A stretch of 53,037 nucleotides of DNA from Streptococcus danieliae (GTDB lineage: Bacteria; Bacillota; Bacilli; Lactobacillales; Streptococcaceae). Made by a program: the position numbers and the translations under genes. Numbering within the stretch: the first letter of the stretch is position 1; every line of letters starts with the position of its first letter. This document shows, in pieces, positions 7,053-14,646 of this stretch. The DNA is taken from positions 1 to 53,037 of the forward strand of contig NZ_JACBXX010000181.1 in the NCBI RefSeq assembly GCF_013415245.1. Direction: 5' to 3'. The notes below the pieces were generated by a model. It made no database searches, was not told where the DNA came from, and saw nothing but the letters and a program-made list of their open reading frames with translations.

Positions 7053-7694
7053 ATGAAATCAATTCTAAAACGTAAAGGACTTATTCTTATTTCTGTACTG
7101 GTACTAGGCGCTGCTGGTGTTGGATCTGCTGGTGTTTACGCCACTACTAATTCCTCATTCCAAGAAAGTCAGCAGGACTGGGATTGGGATGACCAGTTTG
7201 ATTGGGACTGGGATGAGGAAGACGATTGGGATCAGAACCAAGCGCGAGACCAAATTATCAAACAGATCCGCGACGTAAACCCGCAACTTAATTTTGAAGC
7301 AGCGGCCAAGGCTGCCCTCAAGGAAGCAGGAGCCGCTACCATCACAGATATCAGCTTAGAACGCTACAACCAACAAGTCATTTATGATATCCAGCTTCAA
7401 TCTAAGGATCGCGAAATCAAACTGGAACTCGATGCTACTAGCGGAAAAGTACTGCGTAAATCCGAAGAGCCTCTAGAAACGGATGACAAACTCAAGGCGC
7501 AACCGGAAAAATCAATCGCTGAAGTGGAAAAAGCATTGCTAAAGGAATATCCTACTGCAAAAATCTTGGACATTAGCCTGGAAAATACCAGCAAATCCGT
7601 CACCTATCAAGCAGAAATCTTAAACGGTGACAGCTTCCAAGAGATCCTCGTCAACGCAAAAGATCTTAGCCTGGCTGAAACCCCAAATTACTAA
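7053..7694 (+). CDS. Secreted or membrane-anchored PepSY-domain protein with Trp/Asp-rich linker
   Basis: This 213-aa protein starts with a lysine-rich end and one hydrophobic segment (about residues 9-31, LILISVLVLGAAGVGSAGVY), either a signal peptide or an anchor. An unusual acidic aromatic stretch follows, with DWDWDD and DWDWDEEDDWD at about residues 42-60. Then come two PepSY-like repeats (about 65-130 and 140-205) with the family pattern of a helix, two strands and EIKLELDATSGKVL. The ATG at 7053 is chosen for AAAGGGGAG 8 nt upstream. It precedes a two-component system, as is common for PepSY proteins, and may act as an extracellular modulator or target of that sensor. That role is inferred. 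Confidence 0.85.
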   Translation: MKSILKRKGLILISVLVLGAAGVGSAGVYATTNSSFQESQQDWDWDDQFDWDWDEEDDWDQNQARDQIIKQIRDVNPQLNFEAAAKAALKEAGAATITDISLERYNQQVIYDIQLQSKDREIKLELDATSGKVLRKSEEPLETDDKLKAQPEKSIAEVEKALLKEYPTAKILDISLENTSKSVTYQAEILNGDSFQEILVNAKDLSLAETPNY

Positions 7695-7711
7695 TTCAAA
7701 CAAATCCAAGT

Positions 7712-7739
7712 AACCCCCGAGCCTTCAAACTCGGGGGTT
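7712..7739. terminator. Hairpin between PepSY and response regulator genes
   Basis: A 10-bp perfect stem, AACCCCCGAG paired with CTCGGGGGTT, follows the PepSY stop. It lacks a clear T-run on the plus strand, so termination may be partial. Confidence 0.6.
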
Positions 7740-7775
7740 ATCTCCTCACCCGCTCATTTTTAGGCTCGGATTTGC

Positions 7776-7781
7776 TATACT
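7776..7781 (+). promoter_or_regulatory. Extended -10 promoter of the two-component genes
   Basis: TATACT is embedded in TTTGCTATACTAAAGG, nearly identical to the -10 regions of argR and pepF in this window. No good -35 is seen. Confidence 0.5.
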
Positions 7782-7805
7782 AAAGGAAGTAGAAAAGAGG
7801 TACAG

Positions 7806-8474
7806 ATGAAACTGCTGATTGTGGAAGATGAATTAGATTTGAACCGTAGCCTGGTCAAACTGCTCAAGACCCAGGCCTATAGTGTTGATGCAGCCTTTGA
7901 CGGAGAGGAGGCTTTGGATTATTTGGCAACGAGTGATTACGATGCCTTAATCGTGGATGTGATGATGCCGCGTATGGATGGCTTCACGCTGGTTCAGACC
8001 CTGCGGCAACAGAACCAGCAAACGCCGGTCCTCTTTTTAACCGCCAAGGATAGTCTGGAGGACAAGGTCCGGGGGCTAGATTTAGGGGCCGATGATTACC
8101 TGGTCAAGCCCTTTGAATTTCCAGAATTACTGGCCCGTCTGCGGGCCATTACCCGGCGGGAACAGCCTGCTGTTTCATCTTCGCAAATTCAGATTGGTGC
8201 CGTTCGTCTCGATTTGAGCAGTCAGCAGGTTTGGAAGGAGGAGCAGCTGATTCCGCTAACCACCAAAGAATATGAAATCCTAGCCTACCTAATGAGTCAT
8301 CGGGGGCAGGTCCTGTCCCGCGACCAGATCCGGGAGCATGTCTGGGATTTCGACTACGATGGGGATTCCAATAATATTGAAGTGCTGATTAAGAATATCC
8401 GCCGTAAACTCCATGAATCCTCCAAAGATTCCTTAATTCAAACCAAAAGAGGACTCGGTTATGTCATTTTCTAA
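7806..8474 (+). CDS. OmpR/PhoB-family response regulator
   Basis: This 222-aa two-domain regulator has a receiver domain (about residues 1-118) with the acidic pair in IVEDE, the phospho-acceptor Asp in LIVDVMMP (about D51), Thr in FLTAKD and Lys in LVKPFE. The C-terminal winged-helix DNA-binding domain (about 125-220) carries LTTKEYEILAYLMSHRGQVLSR and RRKLHES...RGLGYVI. It overlaps the kinase gene by 14 nt, so the pair is translationally coupled. The sequence does not look like CiaR. The likely target is the PepSY gene upstream, judging by its direct-repeat promoter. Confidence 0.95.
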   Translation: MKLLIVEDELDLNRSLVKLLKTQAYSVDAAFDGEEALDYLATSDYDALIVDVMMPRMDGFTLVQTLRQQNQQTPVLFLTAKDSLEDKVRGLDLGADDYLVKPFEFPELLARLRAITRREQPAVSSSQIQIGAVRLDLSSQQVWKEEQLIPLTTKEYEILAYLMSHRGQVLSRDQIREHVWDFDYDGDSNNIEVLIKNIRRKLHESSKDSLIQTKRGLGYVIF

Positions 8475-9828
8475 ATTTCTGGGCAAAAGGGCCAATTCCT
8501 CTATTATTCGGCGGGTTAATGCCTGGTACTCCGGTTTTATTCTGCTGATTCTCCTGAGCTTTTTTGGAGTCGCCTTTCTCTTAAGCCATTCCCTAGCCAG
8601 TTCTGCCGATCAGACCTTCCTCCAAGAGGAAGCCATTGACACCGCCCAAGCCCTCGCTGAGGAGGAAGATGAGGAAGACCTAGAGGGCTTCGATGATGGG
8701 ATCTATTATTCTATCTATGATGAAAACAACCAGGCCTTGCAACCCTTTTTCCCTAGCGATTTTAATACCCAGCTCCCCTTCTCCAAGGGACAAGTTCTAG
8801 AAACCTCTGGGAAAAATCAGGACTACTACTACGTTGACACCGCCATCCCTGGCAGCAAGCACTGGCTGCGGGCTGTTACCAGCCAAAACACCAGCAACCC
8901 AGAATTGCAATTCTTTATCCTCACCCTGGCCATGATCGCTCCCTTTTTGCTAGGAATTATCAGCTGGGGTGGCTATCGCATCTTAAAAACCGCCTTCCAG
9001 CCTGTTGAGGCCATTGGCCAAACAGCCGATCGCATTCGCCTCAGCCAGGATTTTTCCCAAAGAATTCCACAAGGAAATGAAAACAATGAGCTGACACAGT
9101 TGGCGGCAACCATCAACCACATGTTGGAAACGATTGAAAGCAGCTTCCAACGCGAACGCCAACTGACCAACGATGTCTCCCACGAGCTGCGCACACCACT
9201 TACCGTGATCCTCTCGGAAAGCCAATACGGACGTGACTACGCCCAGGAACTGGCAGAAGCCCAGGAATCCCATGGCATTATTCACCGCCAGGCCCAACAA
9301 ATGAAGGCCCTGGTCGAGCAAATTCTAGAGCTGGCTCGTCTGGAGAAGGGGACTCCAACCGACCTCCAAATCCTCAACTTCTCCGAGCTGGTAACCGAAA
9401 AAGGCCTGGACTTCCGCAGATTACTGGAAACAGATGGCATTCAGGTTGACCTCGAAGTCCAAAAGGACATTCAAATATCCGGTCAGGCCCTCCAACTGCA
9501 ACGCTTGCTAGACAACCTCCTGTCCAACGCCCGCAAATTCACCACGAACTGGATTCAGATCCAACTTGACATCCAGGCAGACCAAGCTATCCTAAGTATC
9601 TCAGACAACGGACCCGGCATTCCCACCGACCAAGTCGACCGTATCTGGGAAAAATTCTACCAGGTCGCCCAAGACCGCAACAAAAATCAGGGACAAGGAA
9701 TCGGCCTCGGCCTCTCCCTCGTCCGCGAAATTGTCCACCAGCACCAGGGACAAATCCAGGTGCACTCCCAACCCAAACACGGCAGCAGCTTCATCGTAAC
9801 CCTTCCCCTGGTAAAAAGCTCGACCTAA
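8461..9828 (+). CDS. Sensor histidine kinase
   Basis: This 455-aa membrane kinase has two transmembrane helices (about residues 20-45 and 148-170) flanking an extracellular sensor of roughly 100 residues. The outer loop is rich in acidic residues (EEEDEEDLEGFDDG). A HAMP domain is followed by HisKA with the phosphorylated His in NDVSHELRTPL, and HATPase with the N box LLDNLLSNARKF and G boxes DNGPGIP and GQGIGLGLSLV. The ATG lies inside the end of the response regulator gene. The acidic sensor could respond to cations or cationic peptides, as for PhoQ-like sensors, but this is only a suggestion. Confidence 0.95.
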   Translation: MSFSKFLGKRANSSIIRRVNAWYSGFILLILLSFFGVAFLLSHSLASSADQTFLQEEAIDTAQALAEEEDEEDLEGFDDGIYYSIYDENNQALQPFFPSDFNTQLPFSKGQVLETSGKNQDYYYVDTAIPGSKHWLRAVTSQNTSNPELQFFILTLAMIAPFLLGIISWGGYRILKTAFQPVEAIGQTADRIRLSQDFSQRIPQGNENNELTQLAATINHMLETIESSFQRERQLTNDVSHELRTPLTVILSESQYGRDYAQELAEAQESHGIIHRQAQQMKALVEQILELARLEKGTPTDLQILNFSELVTEKGLDFRRLLETDGIQVDLEVQKDIQISGQALQLQRLLDNLLSNARKFTTNWIQIQLDIQADQAILSISDNGPGIPTDQVDRIWEKFYQVAQDRNKNQGQGIGLGLSLVREIVHQHQGQIQVHSQPKHGSSFIVTLPLVKSST

Positions 9829-9836
9829 CAGACATC

Positions 9837-9863
9837 AAAAAACCGCAATATTTGCGGTTTTTT
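9837..9863. terminator. Bidirectional terminator after the kinase gene
   Basis: CCGCAA pairs with TTGCGG (9843-9848 and 9852-9857) around TAT, flanked by an A-run before and a T-run after, so it can terminate both strands: the kinase gene on plus and the PTS locus on minus. Confidence 0.85.
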
Positions 9864-9891
9864 GGCTTTTATTCACAATAACGACTAGAGT
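9860..9891 (-). pseudogene. Short relic matching the 3' end of the glycerate kinase gene
   Basis: About 30 nt here (TTTTGGCTTTTATTCAC and then ATAACG.CTAG.G) match the end of the terminator and last codons of the glycerate kinase gene at 18646-18676 with about three mismatches. The same order of T-run, GGCTTTTATTCAC and terminal codons is kept. It may be the remnant of a former gene copy or a copied tail. Confidence 0.45.
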
Positions 9892-9920
9892 CTCCTCCAC
9901 AGACAAAACACTTCCTTCAT

Positions 9921-10085
9921 TTAGTGAGATGTTTTATTTTTGCCCCCTCTACTGAATATAAAACTCAGTAGAATAAGGACAAGTCCTGAGATAATCGTTA
10001 AATAAGGAGTCCCATTAAGGGGACTAATGGCAATCAGAAAAGTTCCGAGAGCCAGTAAAAAGGGATGGCGATTTTTAGATCCCAT
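9921..10085 (-). CDS. Small hydrophobic protein (54 aa) coupled to EIIC
   Basis: The ATG at 10085 shares its A with the stop codon of the EIIC gene (TAATG), a standard translational coupling signal. The 54 codons give MGSKNRHPFLLALGTFLIAI, then a short loop with a proline and glycine, then ITIISG-like hydrophobic residues LVLILLSFIF and a basic tail SRGGKNKTSH. This predicts a hairpin of two membrane helices with a positive C-terminus. It is too short for usual ORF cutoffs and I recognise no family. It may assist the EIIC permease or be a simple membrane protein of the operon. Confidence 0.65.
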   Translation of the reverse strand: MGSKNRHPFLLALGTFLIAISPLNGTPYLTIISGLVLILLSFIFSRGGKNKTSH

Positions 10086-11461
10086 TACTGCTCACCTGCT
10101 TGAACCTTATTGGCTGCTATCACAAATGGAGTCCAGATTAGAAAGGCGACGAGTAGGTTAAAGAGGGAAACAACTGCTGCCATCACCGAACCTCCAGTTG
10201 CTAAATAAGCATAGAGACCTGGTTGTGTAATCCAAGGTACCGCCGCAAAGACTGGTGGAATCAGACCAGAAGCTGTTGCTAAGTAGGCAATCGCAGCACA
10301 GATTAGCGGTACGAGTAACCAAGGAATAATAAAGAGTGGATTCAAAACCATAGGAATTCCGAAAATCATCGGCTCATTGATATTGAAAACACCCATTGGG
10401 GCAGATAACTTGGCTACAACCTTGTATTCTTCCCGTTTCGAGAATAAGAAAATCGCAACAATTAGGGCTAGGGTCACGCCAGAGCCACCCATTTGCGCAT
10501 AGGCATCAAAAGAACCGCGGGTCCAAAGCCAAGGTAGGTCAGCTGTACTTTGAGTCGCATTGTAGACTGCTGTATTTTCGTTCAAGGCAACACTGTAGAT
10601 GCCTTCCATAACGGGTGCCAAGACATTGTGGCCATGTAGGCCAAAGAACCAGAAAAGTTGCACTAAGAAGGTTACCAAAATAACCGATCCCAGCCCTTGG
10701 GAAAGTCCAAGAAGAGGAATTTGAATATAAGTGGAAACCACATCACTCAAAGATTGACCTGTTAGAGCAAAAACTCCGTAAGCTAGAAGAGAAGAAACAT
10801 AAATGGCAGCTGTCCCTGGAATGATGGCCGCAAAGGCCTTGTTCACCGCTGGTGGAACTGTATCCGGTAATTTAATCACAACATTGTGTTTAACCAGGGT
10901 CGCATAAATCCAAGTCGCTAGAAATCCAATCACCAAAGCGGAGAAGAGACCTGTAGCACCACCATATTTCAGAGCAATAGCTCCCCATTGACTGGTTTCA
11001 AGGCTGGTTAACCCGTCCGTAGTTGTTAGCGTTAGACCGATTTTTTCCAAACCAGCCAGCGCTGCCTTATCAATCCCTTCCAAAAGGGTGGAGATGCTGA
11101 TGCTCTGTGGAATGGTCGCCACAAAAGAGGCAAAGGAAATCAGACCTCCGGCCAGAGGATTTACCTTATACATTTGTGATAAATGGTAACCAAAGCTAAA
11201 GGAGAAAATCAGAGCCATGATCCCAATGGTTCCAAAATAAACATAACCATTGATCTCAATGATGGGCTGAACGGCTTCGACAAAGCCTGTCCAGCCAAAA
11301 TTGGTCGGTAGGTCGCGTAGGAAAACATTCAAAAGAACGGCTACGGCACCGGCCATGGTGATGGGCATGGTGGAAATAAAGAAATCCCGGATTGCAATCA
11401 GATGGCGTTGAGAACCTATCTTGCCGGCTATTTCCATGAACTTTTCTGTAAAGTTGGACAT
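10085..11461 (-). CDS. PTS EIIC component, lactose/cellobiose family
   Basis: This 458-aa polytopic permease of the phosphotransferase system carries a beta-glucoside type sugar across the membrane during phosphorylation. The N-terminus MSNFTEKFMEIAGKIGSQRHLIAIRDF and the stretch FNINEPMIFGIPMVLNP near residue 350 are hallmarks of the Lac/Cel EIIC family; the NEP motif is involved in sugar binding. EIIA and EIIB are separate small genes upstream in the same operon, as in cellobiose systems. Sugar specificity cannot be read from sequence. The partner hydrolases (GH1, GH4, GH170) suggest phosphorylated beta-disaccharides, possibly including a peptidoglycan fragment. Confidence 0.93.
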   Translation of the reverse strand: MSNFTEKFMEIAGKIGSQRHLIAIRDFFISTMPITMAGAVAVLLNVFLRDLPTNFGWTGFVEAVQPIIEINGYVYFGTIGIMALIFSFSFGYHLSQMYKVNPLAGGLISFASFVATIPQSISISTLLEGIDKAALAGLEKIGLTLTTTDGLTSLETSQWGAIALKYGGATGLFSALVIGFLATWIYATLVKHNVVIKLPDTVPPAVNKAFAAIIPGTAAIYVSSLLAYGVFALTGQSLSDVVSTYIQIPLLGLSQGLGSVILVTFLVQLFWFFGLHGHNVLAPVMEGIYSVALNENTAVYNATQSTADLPWLWTRGSFDAYAQMGGSGVTLALIVAIFLFSKREEYKVVAKLSAPMGVFNINEPMIFGIPMVLNPLFIIPWLLVPLICAAIAYLATASGLIPPVFAAVPWITQPGLYAYLATGGSVMAAVVSLFNLLVAFLIWTPFVIAANKVQAGEQ

Positions 11462-11473
11462 ACAGTCAACCTC

Positions 11474-11911
11474 CTATTCTTCTTGTTCTTGGGCGTGGCG
11501 GATGAGGGCTTGGAGTTGGGCATCAAACTGTCGCTCTAAACTCTTGGTCAACAGTTTCGACATGAGGAAATGATTGGCCTTACCAAACCAATCTTTGGCG
11601 ACAAAATCATAGGCATAGCTAACCTGAGTTTCCTCCTGGTTCAGAGCTTGGCATTCATAGGTGATAAATTCATCGCCACGATTGGATTGAAAGTGAACCC
11701 GGTACAAGCTCGGTTCCTGTAGTTCCAAGACCTTAACACCAACGCTATGCTGGTTCTTATCTCCAAACTGTTTGATATAGGTCAGGCCCGCTTGCAATTC
11801 TTGGAGCTCTAGTAGCTCCCCTGTATTTTCTTGGTAATCTGCCTGCAGGGATCTAAGAAGCGTCTCAAACAGACGAGCAATCGGTACTGTCCCAATTCTG
11901 GTCACCTTCAT
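11474..11911 (-). CDS. DUF3284 family protein
   Basis: This 145-aa soluble protein belongs to the DUF3284 family, which recurs in PTS beta-glucoside operons of Firmicutes. It has a START/SRPBCC-like pattern: RGDEFITYECQALNQEETQVSYAYDFVAK in the middle and a C-terminal amphipathic helix. The ATG at 11911 is preceded by AGAAGGAG at 6 nt; the TTG two codons upstream is unlikely. It lies between EIIA and EIIC. Its biochemical role is unknown; the fold hints at binding a hydrophobic or sugar ligand. Confidence 0.8.
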   Translation of the reverse strand: MKVTRIGTVPIARLFETLLRSLQADYQENTGELLELQELQAGLTYIKQFGDKNQHSVGVKVLELQEPSLYRVHFQSNRGDEFITYECQALNQEETQVSYAYDFVAKDWFGKANHFLMSKLLTKSLERQFDAQLQALIRHAQEQEE

Positions 11912-11923
11912 CTGCAACTCCTT

Positions 11924-12238
11924 CTACATCATGTGTTTATAAACATCCACAAATTCTTTAGCCAAATCAATAAAGACCAGGGCGGTCATCAAATGATCCT
12001 GCCCATGAACCATCAAAAGACTCACGTCCATTGGCTGTCCCCCTGCTTCTTTGGCCAAGAGGTCTGTTTGTGAATTATGGGCAATATTGAGTGATTTGGT
12101 TGCTTCAGCTAAAAGACGATCTGCTTCCTCAAAATGCTTCTGCTTGGCTGCTTGAATAGCTTGAACCGCGTACCCCTTGGCTTCTCCACCGTACATAATC
12201 AGCCCCATAATTGCCTGTAAGTCTTGATTCCGATCCAT
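11924..12238 (-). CDS. PTS EIIA component, lactose/cellobiose family
   Basis: This 104-aa helical trimeric EIIA receives phosphate from HPr and passes it to EIIB. The active-site histidine lies in LMVHGQDHLMTA (about residue 78). The N-terminal MGLIMYGGEAKGYAVQAI is the family's conserved start. It begins 1 nt after the EIIB stop, indicating coupled translation and equal stoichiometry. Confidence 0.95.
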   Translation of the reverse strand: MDRNQDLQAIMGLIMYGGEAKGYAVQAIQAAKQKHFEEADRLLAEATKSLNIAHNSQTDLLAKEAGGQPMDVSLLMVHGQDHLMTALVFIDLAKEFVDVYKHMM

Positions 12239-12239
12239 C

Positions 12240-12551
12240 CTAGTCCTCCATCATAACCAGTGCAGCATCCAAGACCTTTTCTCCATTCATTACTCCGTAA
12301 TCCATCATATTGATGGCATCAACCTTGATTTGCGGTTCAAATTTGTCCTTAAAATCATTGAGCAAGAATTTCACTTGTGGACCTAATAAGATCGCATCAA
12401 TAGCCTTAGCTCCCACCTCATTATCGGCTTCGGATACCGGGACTGCCCAGATATTCGCCTCTAAGCCCTGATCCTCAGCCGCTTTCTGCATTTTGGTAAC
12501 CAACATACTTGTTGACATACCTGCATTACAAACTAACATAATATTTTTCAT
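12240..12551 (-). CDS. PTS EIIB component, cellobiose family
   Basis: This 103-aa EIIB has the phosphocysteine loop CNAGMSTSMLV (Cys8) directly after the first strand, as in Cel/Lic EIIB. It takes phosphate from EIIA and gives it to the incoming sugar in EIIC. It is the first PTS gene after the PRD activator, 12 nt downstream of that gene. Confidence 0.95.
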   Translation of the reverse strand: MKNIMLVCNAGMSTSMLVTKMQKAAEDQGLEANIWAVPVSEADNEVGAKAIDAILLGPQVKFLLNDFKDKFEPQIKVDAINMMDYGVMNGEKVLDAALVMMED

Positions 12552-12563
12552 GGTTTACTCCTT

Positions 12564-14555
12564 CTACCCCTGTGCTTGTATAAGGGGAATCATAATTTCG
12601 ACTAATTGTTCATAGTTTGGATTGGCCAGCAATTTTTCCTGTAGAACCGTATCCTGAACAAAACCCACCAAGGATGGCGATACATATTTAAAATAAGGAT
12701 TGGAGCCTGTGGAAGGGGAAAGTAAAAAGACAAATGAAACGCTTTTTCCCGCCTCCCACTCTACCTTATCCTTAATCACAGCAACGGCCACCTGTTCCCG
12801 ATAGCTAAGCGGCTTAGCTGGATGGGGAAAAGCCAAGGAGTCTCCAAAAACCACCGAACTGTAATTTTCCCTCAACTCCACCTGCTCCTTAAAGTCCTCA
12901 AGCTCTCTTTTTTTAAAGCCCTCATCTAAGCTAGCAATTAATTCCTCTAGGACAAAATTCCGATCAGCTGAATCAAAGACCAAGAAGCGCTCAGGTGAAA
13001 AAAGACTTTGAACAATAAAATCTGCCTGGGACAAACTCAGCCAACGATCTTTCTCAGAACCTTGATCAGGTAGACTCCCTCTTCTGAGATGACTTCGGAT
13101 TTTCTGAATATCTTGATCCGACAAAAAGACACTAACCGTTAAAACCGGCGTTAGAAAAACCAAGTTTGACAGGCTAAGCGAAGAAATAATGAAATCAATT
13201 CCCGCCAAACGCTCTTCTGTCACCTCGTAGTAGGACAGAACATCGACAATTTCCAAATCCCCAGCAAACTCTTTTTCCAAGCGATTTTTCAACATCAGAG
13301 CAGAACCTACGCCTGTTGAACAGACAACCAGTACCCTAGCCTTGTCCTCCCGCTGATAACGCTCAATTGCTGCCAGAACATGTAAGGCCAGGTAAGCCCA
13401 CTCATCATCAGAAACCTGAAAATCTTCCAATTCCGGCAAGGTCGAAAACGCCTCTTTCGTTAACTCTAAAACCTCTGGATAATCCTGACAAATTGGCTCC
13501 AATAGTGGATTCACCATCGACATTCCATTTTCTAAACGACTCAAGAGCGGCTGTAAATGAGCCAAAAGTCCCTTGACTAGTTGGCCATCTTGGACCAGAT
13601 TTAAGCCCGATTTCTGGGATAAACTGTGAAGGGCCTGGCTCAGATGTTCCTCTAGGCTTTCTTGTCCAGGATGGAGCTGGTCGGGATCATCAGGTAACTT
13701 AACTTTCAAATGAAGGGTGATATAGTGAGCCTCTTCTGGAGCAAGGTTCACTCCAAATTGTTCCTCCACACGCCCCAAAATCTTTTGAGCAACATCTAGC
13801 TCTCGCGAAGCCTCTAACTGGGATGGCAAAGGAAATTCCCTAAGACTAGAGCCCTGCTTCACCCGTTGTAAGAGGAGAGCGATATGGAGCACCAGATTTT
13901 TCAAAACAAAGTCCGAAATTCGCAGTCCAGCTAAGCGACACTGGTCCATTACAATCGTCAGCAAAGCCGAAAAAGAAATCCCATCAAGCAATTCCGTTTC
14001 CAGCAAACCATAAGACAGATTCTGATTCTCCTGACCGAAGAAATAAGCCATCATGAAATTGCGACTAGCCAGCTCTGAACCCTCAACCTGCACGCGCCCC
14101 TTATGAACCACCAACTTGAGTTGATAGCTCTCTAATAGTTTTCGAACCTCCGCCAGTAGGGTCTGAAGGGTCGTCCGGGCAATAAAAAGCTCCTGTTGCA
14201 AATCCTCCAGAGCCAAAGCCCCCTCCTCAAAAAACAACCGATTGAGAAGATACTGCTTGCGGTCCTCAGCCTCTTCAAAATGATTCCCATCATACCCCTG
14301 CTTCTTGCGATTTCGTTCCTCTTGCCAAAATACCTGAAACTCAAACGGCTGATCAATAATCAATTGGTAACCTTTGCCCTGCTTGGACACCAATCTAGCC
14401 CCAGAATGCTCTAATGAGCCTGCCAAAGACTGCAGGTACTTCCTAGCAGTCCGATCACTGACCCCAAGGAGCAGAGACAAATCCTGACTGGAATAGTAAT
14501 GATTCGGGTTCTCGGTAAAATGGTCTAAGAGGAAAATTTCTTTTCTAGAAAGCAT
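12564..14555 (-). CDS. PRD-containing transcriptional activator (CelR/LicR type)
   Basis: This 663-aa regulator has, in order, two N-terminal helix-turn-helix domains (about 1-70 and 85-140, with SDRTARKYLQSLAG and ARTTLQTLLAEV) and two PRD domains (about 185-290 and 300-400, conserved His in LVLHIALLLQR and YITLHLKVKLP). An EIIB-like domain follows (about 405-490, VLVVCSTGVGSALMLKNRL with Cys), then an EIIA-like C-terminal domain (about 515-660, with His in SLAFPHPAKPL). PTS phosphorylation of these domains tunes activity according to sugar supply. It precedes the EIIB-EIIA-DUF3284-EIIC genes on the same strand and is the likely activator of this locus. Confidence 0.93.
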   Translation of the reverse strand: MLSRKEIFLLDHFTENPNHYYSSQDLSLLLGVSDRTARKYLQSLAGSLEHSGARLVSKQGKGYQLIIDQPFEFQVFWQEERNRKKQGYDGNHFEEAEDRKQYLLNRLFFEEGALALEDLQQELFIARTTLQTLLAEVRKLLESYQLKLVVHKGRVQVEGSELASRNFMMAYFFGQENQNLSYGLLETELLDGISFSALLTIVMDQCRLAGLRISDFVLKNLVLHIALLLQRVKQGSSLREFPLPSQLEASRELDVAQKILGRVEEQFGVNLAPEEAHYITLHLKVKLPDDPDQLHPGQESLEEHLSQALHSLSQKSGLNLVQDGQLVKGLLAHLQPLLSRLENGMSMVNPLLEPICQDYPEVLELTKEAFSTLPELEDFQVSDDEWAYLALHVLAAIERYQREDKARVLVVCSTGVGSALMLKNRLEKEFAGDLEIVDVLSYYEVTEERLAGIDFIISSLSLSNLVFLTPVLTVSVFLSDQDIQKIRSHLRRGSLPDQGSEKDRWLSLSQADFIVQSLFSPERFLVFDSADRNFVLEELIASLDEGFKKRELEDFKEQVELRENYSSVVFGDSLAFPHPAKPLSYREQVAVAVIKDKVEWEAGKSVSFVFLLSPSTGSNPYFKYVSPSLVGFVQDTVLQEKLLANPNYEQLVEIMIPLIQAQG

Positions 14556-14598
14556 GATTCCTCCTTTTTACATTCATAAATAGATATCTTATAAACAG

Positions 14599-14623
14599 AT
14601 TATACCATTTGTGTCCGCTTTCA
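14599..14623 (-). promoter_or_regulatory. Activator gene promoter with candidate cre site
   Basis: On the minus strand, TATAAT (14604-14599) is preceded by TGG, an extended -10. TGAAAGCGGACACA (14623-14610) matches the catabolite-response element consensus TGWNANCGNTNWCA at all but one fixed position and overlaps the -35 region, which would let CcpA repress the gene. Confidence 0.65.
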
Positions 14624-14646
14624 AAATCCCGCCTTTTTCCGTTGCC

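Noticed and set aside
7806-9828. CiaRH two-component system as the activator of the csRNA
   Set aside because: The response regulator sequence does not match CiaR (different receiver and DNA-binding helix), and the kinase is linked to a PepSY protein. It is a different system.
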